Of a DNA stretch of 64,000 nt, positions 62,464-64,000 are shown in pieces. This DNA comes from G965279355 sp965279355 (GTDB taxonomy: Bacteria > Pseudomonadota > Alphaproteobacteria > CACIAM-22H2): the NCBI GenBank assembly GCA_965279355.1, contig OZ257155.1:3410001-3474000 (forward strand), written 5' to 3'. Position 1 is the first letter of the stretch. Each line of letters begins with the position of its first letter. The notes beneath the pieces were generated by a model. It was not told where the DNA came from. It made no database searches and worked only from the letters and a program-made list of their open reading frames with translations. A program made the translations under genes and the position numbers.

Positions 62464-63465
62464 GTGACCGACGCACCCGATCAGCCCGTTGACGAGGCAT
62501 CGGCTGTCGAGAAAAAGCCGGCCGAGAGCACGCAGTTCGCATTCCAGAATAAGGTCTTCAACGTACCGGGATCGTACTTCGCGCTGGCCGAGGCGACCGG
62601 CGACCCGACCTTCTTTGTCCCGCTGGGCGACATGATGGGGGTGATGACCCTGCCGCAGTTGCGGTCGGGCTTCGAGATCAAGGACAACTCTCCCGACGCC
62701 GCACTTCTCAAGCTGGTCGAGAAGGGGCTGTCCTTCGTTCGCAGGATCCATCCCGGCGATTCGATCCCGCGCGAGCTTCTGGATGGCAGCGGCTCCTGGG
62801 CCTTCGACGACCGGCACCGGCAGATCGCCGAAGCGAAGCTGCTGGTCAGGCTGGTCGGCCGGCTGGTCACGACCACCAGCCCGCGCGACCGCGGCGAGCT
62901 CCTGAAGCTGGCGGCGGATCCCTCGATCCGCCAGCAGGCGCCGGGTGCTGCTATCGCATTGGCGGAGAGCATCGGGCTTGGCAAGGACGGCGCGCCGGTG
63001 GTGCAGGATCGTCTTGCCCGCATGATCCGGGAACTCAGTTATGTCGAGGCACTGCGCGATCATTTCGCTTTCGTGAAGATGATCGTCGTGAAGCTGACGC
63101 AGCTCGCGGCGCTCTATGAGCCCGCGCACAGTCCCGGCGAGGAGATCAGCCGCATCATCGTGCTGATGAAAAAGCCCCTCGGCGAGTTCGATGCCATTTT
63201 CGAGCAGGTCGATCAGCGCTCCGACGACCTGGCCGGACTGCTGCGCAACGTCGAGGCGGGGACCACGGCGATCCGGGAGGTCCGGGACGAAATCCGCCGT
63301 CGGCTCATGGGGTGGGATGATCTGGTCCGGCAGTGGAAACCCCTGGCCGTCGCGGCGACCCCGGCGACCGAAGCCCTGATCCGGACGACCTATCGCTTTG
63401 TCGCGGTACGCTTCCCCGGCGGCACCGACTGGCTGCAGTCGAGCCCGGTTCGCTCCCGGCGCTAG
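62464..63465 (+). CDS. protein of unknown function between ptsI and ahcY
   Basis: A 333-residue protein, hydrophilic and without signal peptide or membrane segment. GTG at 62464 begins 4 bp after the ptsI stop, so it is likely in the same transcript. It contains a conserved-looking core (FNVPGSYFALAEATGDPTFF VPLGDMMGVMTLPQLRSGFE I) and long helical stretches to the C-terminus (ELSYVEALRDHFAFVKMIVV KLTQLAAL), suggestive of a helical bundle. No known domain was recognised. The upstream reading frame is open but is out-of-frame ptsI. Position beside PTS genes suggests a regulatory or partner role, an inference only. Confidence 0.7.
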   Translation: MTDAPDQPVDEASAVEKKPAESTQFAFQNKVFNVPGSYFALAEATGDPTFFVPLGDMMGVMTLPQLRSGFEIKDNSPDAALLKLVEKGLSFVRRIHPGDSIPRELLDGSGSWAFDDRHRQIAEAKLLVRLVGRLVTTTSPRDRGELLKLAADPSIRQQAPGAAIALAESIGLGKDGAPVVQDRLARMIRELSYVEALRDHFAFVKMIVVKLTQLAALYEPAHSPGEEISRIIVLMKKPLGEFDAIFEQVDQRSDDLAGLLRNVEAGTTAIREVRDEIRRRLMGWDDLVRQWKPLAVAATPATEALIRTTYRFVAVRFPGGTDWLQSSPVRSRR

Positions 63466-63629
63466 GGCCCGTTGCGAAAGGCATCCGGGTGCGCCCAGGC
63501 GGTGTTTCCGGTGGGCAGCGTTGGGCCAGAAACCGGTTGAAGGGGGGACCTCCGGCTGATATACGGCGGCACTCGGAATCCCCGAAATTCCTGACAAAAT
63601 CCCCGATTCACAGCTCGCAAGGAGCCCTC

Positions 63630-64000
63630 ATGTCTTCGAAAAAGCCCCTCCCGGAAACGGAATACAAAGTTGCGGATATGAAGCTCGCCGACTGGGGCCG
63701 GCGCGAGCTGAACATCGCTGAAACCGAAATGCCGGGTCTGATGTCGACCCGCGAAGAGTACGGTCCGAAGCAGCCGCTCAAGGGCGCGCGCATTGCCGGC
63801 TCGCTGCACATGACGATCCAGACCGCGGTGCTGATCGAGACGCTGACGCATCTCGGCGCCGATGTGCGCTGGGCGTCCTGCAACATCTACTCGACGCAGG
63901 ATCATGCGGCCGCGGCGGTTGTCGCCGGCGGCACGCCGGTCTTCGCCTACAAGGGCGAATCGCTGGAAGACTATTGGGAATACTCGCACCGCATCTTCGA
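63630..64000 (+). CDS. ahcY: adenosylhomocysteinase, 3' truncated by window edge
   Basis: The first 123 codons are visible. AAGGAG stands six bases before the ATG. The sequence KVADMKLADWGRRELNIAETEMPGLM, GARIAGSLHMTIQTAVLIE with the His of the substrate site, and CNIYSTQDHAAAAV are characteristic of the enzyme that splits S-adenosylhomocysteine into homocysteine and adenosine. This keeps SAM-dependent methyltransferases active. In the 164-bp gap upstream no riboswitch was recognised. Confidence 0.95.
   Translation, partial: MSSKKPLPETEYKVADMKLADWGRRELNIAETEMPGLMSTREEYGPKQPLKGARIAGSLHMTIQTAVLIETLTHLGADVRWASCNIYSTQDHAAAAVVAGGTPVFAYKGESLEDYWEYSHRIF

Noticed and set aside
63466..63629. A SAM or SAH riboswitch before ahcY
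   Set aside because: I looked for the usual conserved core words and pairing and could not recognise them; a covariance-model search would decide.

Overview
The window (about 64 kb, high GC, dense genes, short gaps) looks like the chromosome of a free-living alphaproteobacterium, probably Rhodospirillales-like. Evidence: a ChvG/ChvI two-component pair next to a short HPr kinase, RapZ, a mannose-type EIIA, HPr and enzyme I, followed by ahcY, an arrangement typical of Alphaproteobacteria; plus CbtAB and undecaprenyl-phosphate glycan genes. No integrase, transposase, prophage or CRISPR array was seen. The species cannot be named from the sequence alone.

Layout. 1-4.8 kb: end of a 2-hydroxyacid dehydrogenase, a TetR regulator, a YbiO-like MscS channel and a BtuF-like binding protein without signal peptide. 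4.8-10.3 kb: a co-directional run of solute-binding protein, molybdopterin oxidoreductase, glutathione peroxidase, class V PLP enzyme and two EamA transporters. 10.3-15.3 kb: intracellular PHA depolymerase, SCO protein, small lipoprotein, ankyrin protein, then cobalamin genes cobD and cobT. 15.3-18.8 kb: ABC-2 exporter, a WcaJ-type glycan initiator and a small unknown gene. 18.8-24.7 kb: a LapG-like periplasmic cysteine protease divergent from a membrane sensor with a degenerate HD-GYP domain, then an SDR, a methyltransferase and an MFS pump. 24.7-41.1 kb: a large surface-glycan locus (PPP phosphatase, UDP-xylose synthase, four GT4 enzymes on the two strands plus a fifth near the end, one GT2, three methyltransferases, asparagine synthase, flippase) ending in the heptose genes gmhA and hldE. 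41.1-52.7 kb: GTP-type PEP carboxykinase, tRNA-Arg(CCG), a lipoprotein hydrolase with an orphan ABC ATPase, zf-CHCC protein, DNA polymerase I, a sensor kinase, two tandem arylformamidase-like hydrolases and a secreted unknown. 52.7-55.8 kb: ammonium transporter, HugZ-like protein, CbtA and CbtB. 55.8-64 kb: chvI-chvG-hprK-rapZ-EIIA-ptsH-ptsI, an unknown protein and the start of ahcY.

The genes fall into several working units: surface glycan assembly (wcaJ, flippase, glycosyltransferases, methyltransferases, heptose activation); cobalamin/cobalt handling (btuF-like, cobD, cobT, cbtAB, perhaps hugZ); and carbon/envelope regulation (ChvGI, HPr kinase and a sugar-permease-free PTS relay, with pckG nearby). 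The most interesting points are the divergent LapG-like protease and degenerate HD-GYP sensor, which could be a variant of inside-out c-di-GMP control of surface proteins, and two genes whose conserved N-termini start before any ATG, GTG or TTG, implying CTG and ATC start codons.
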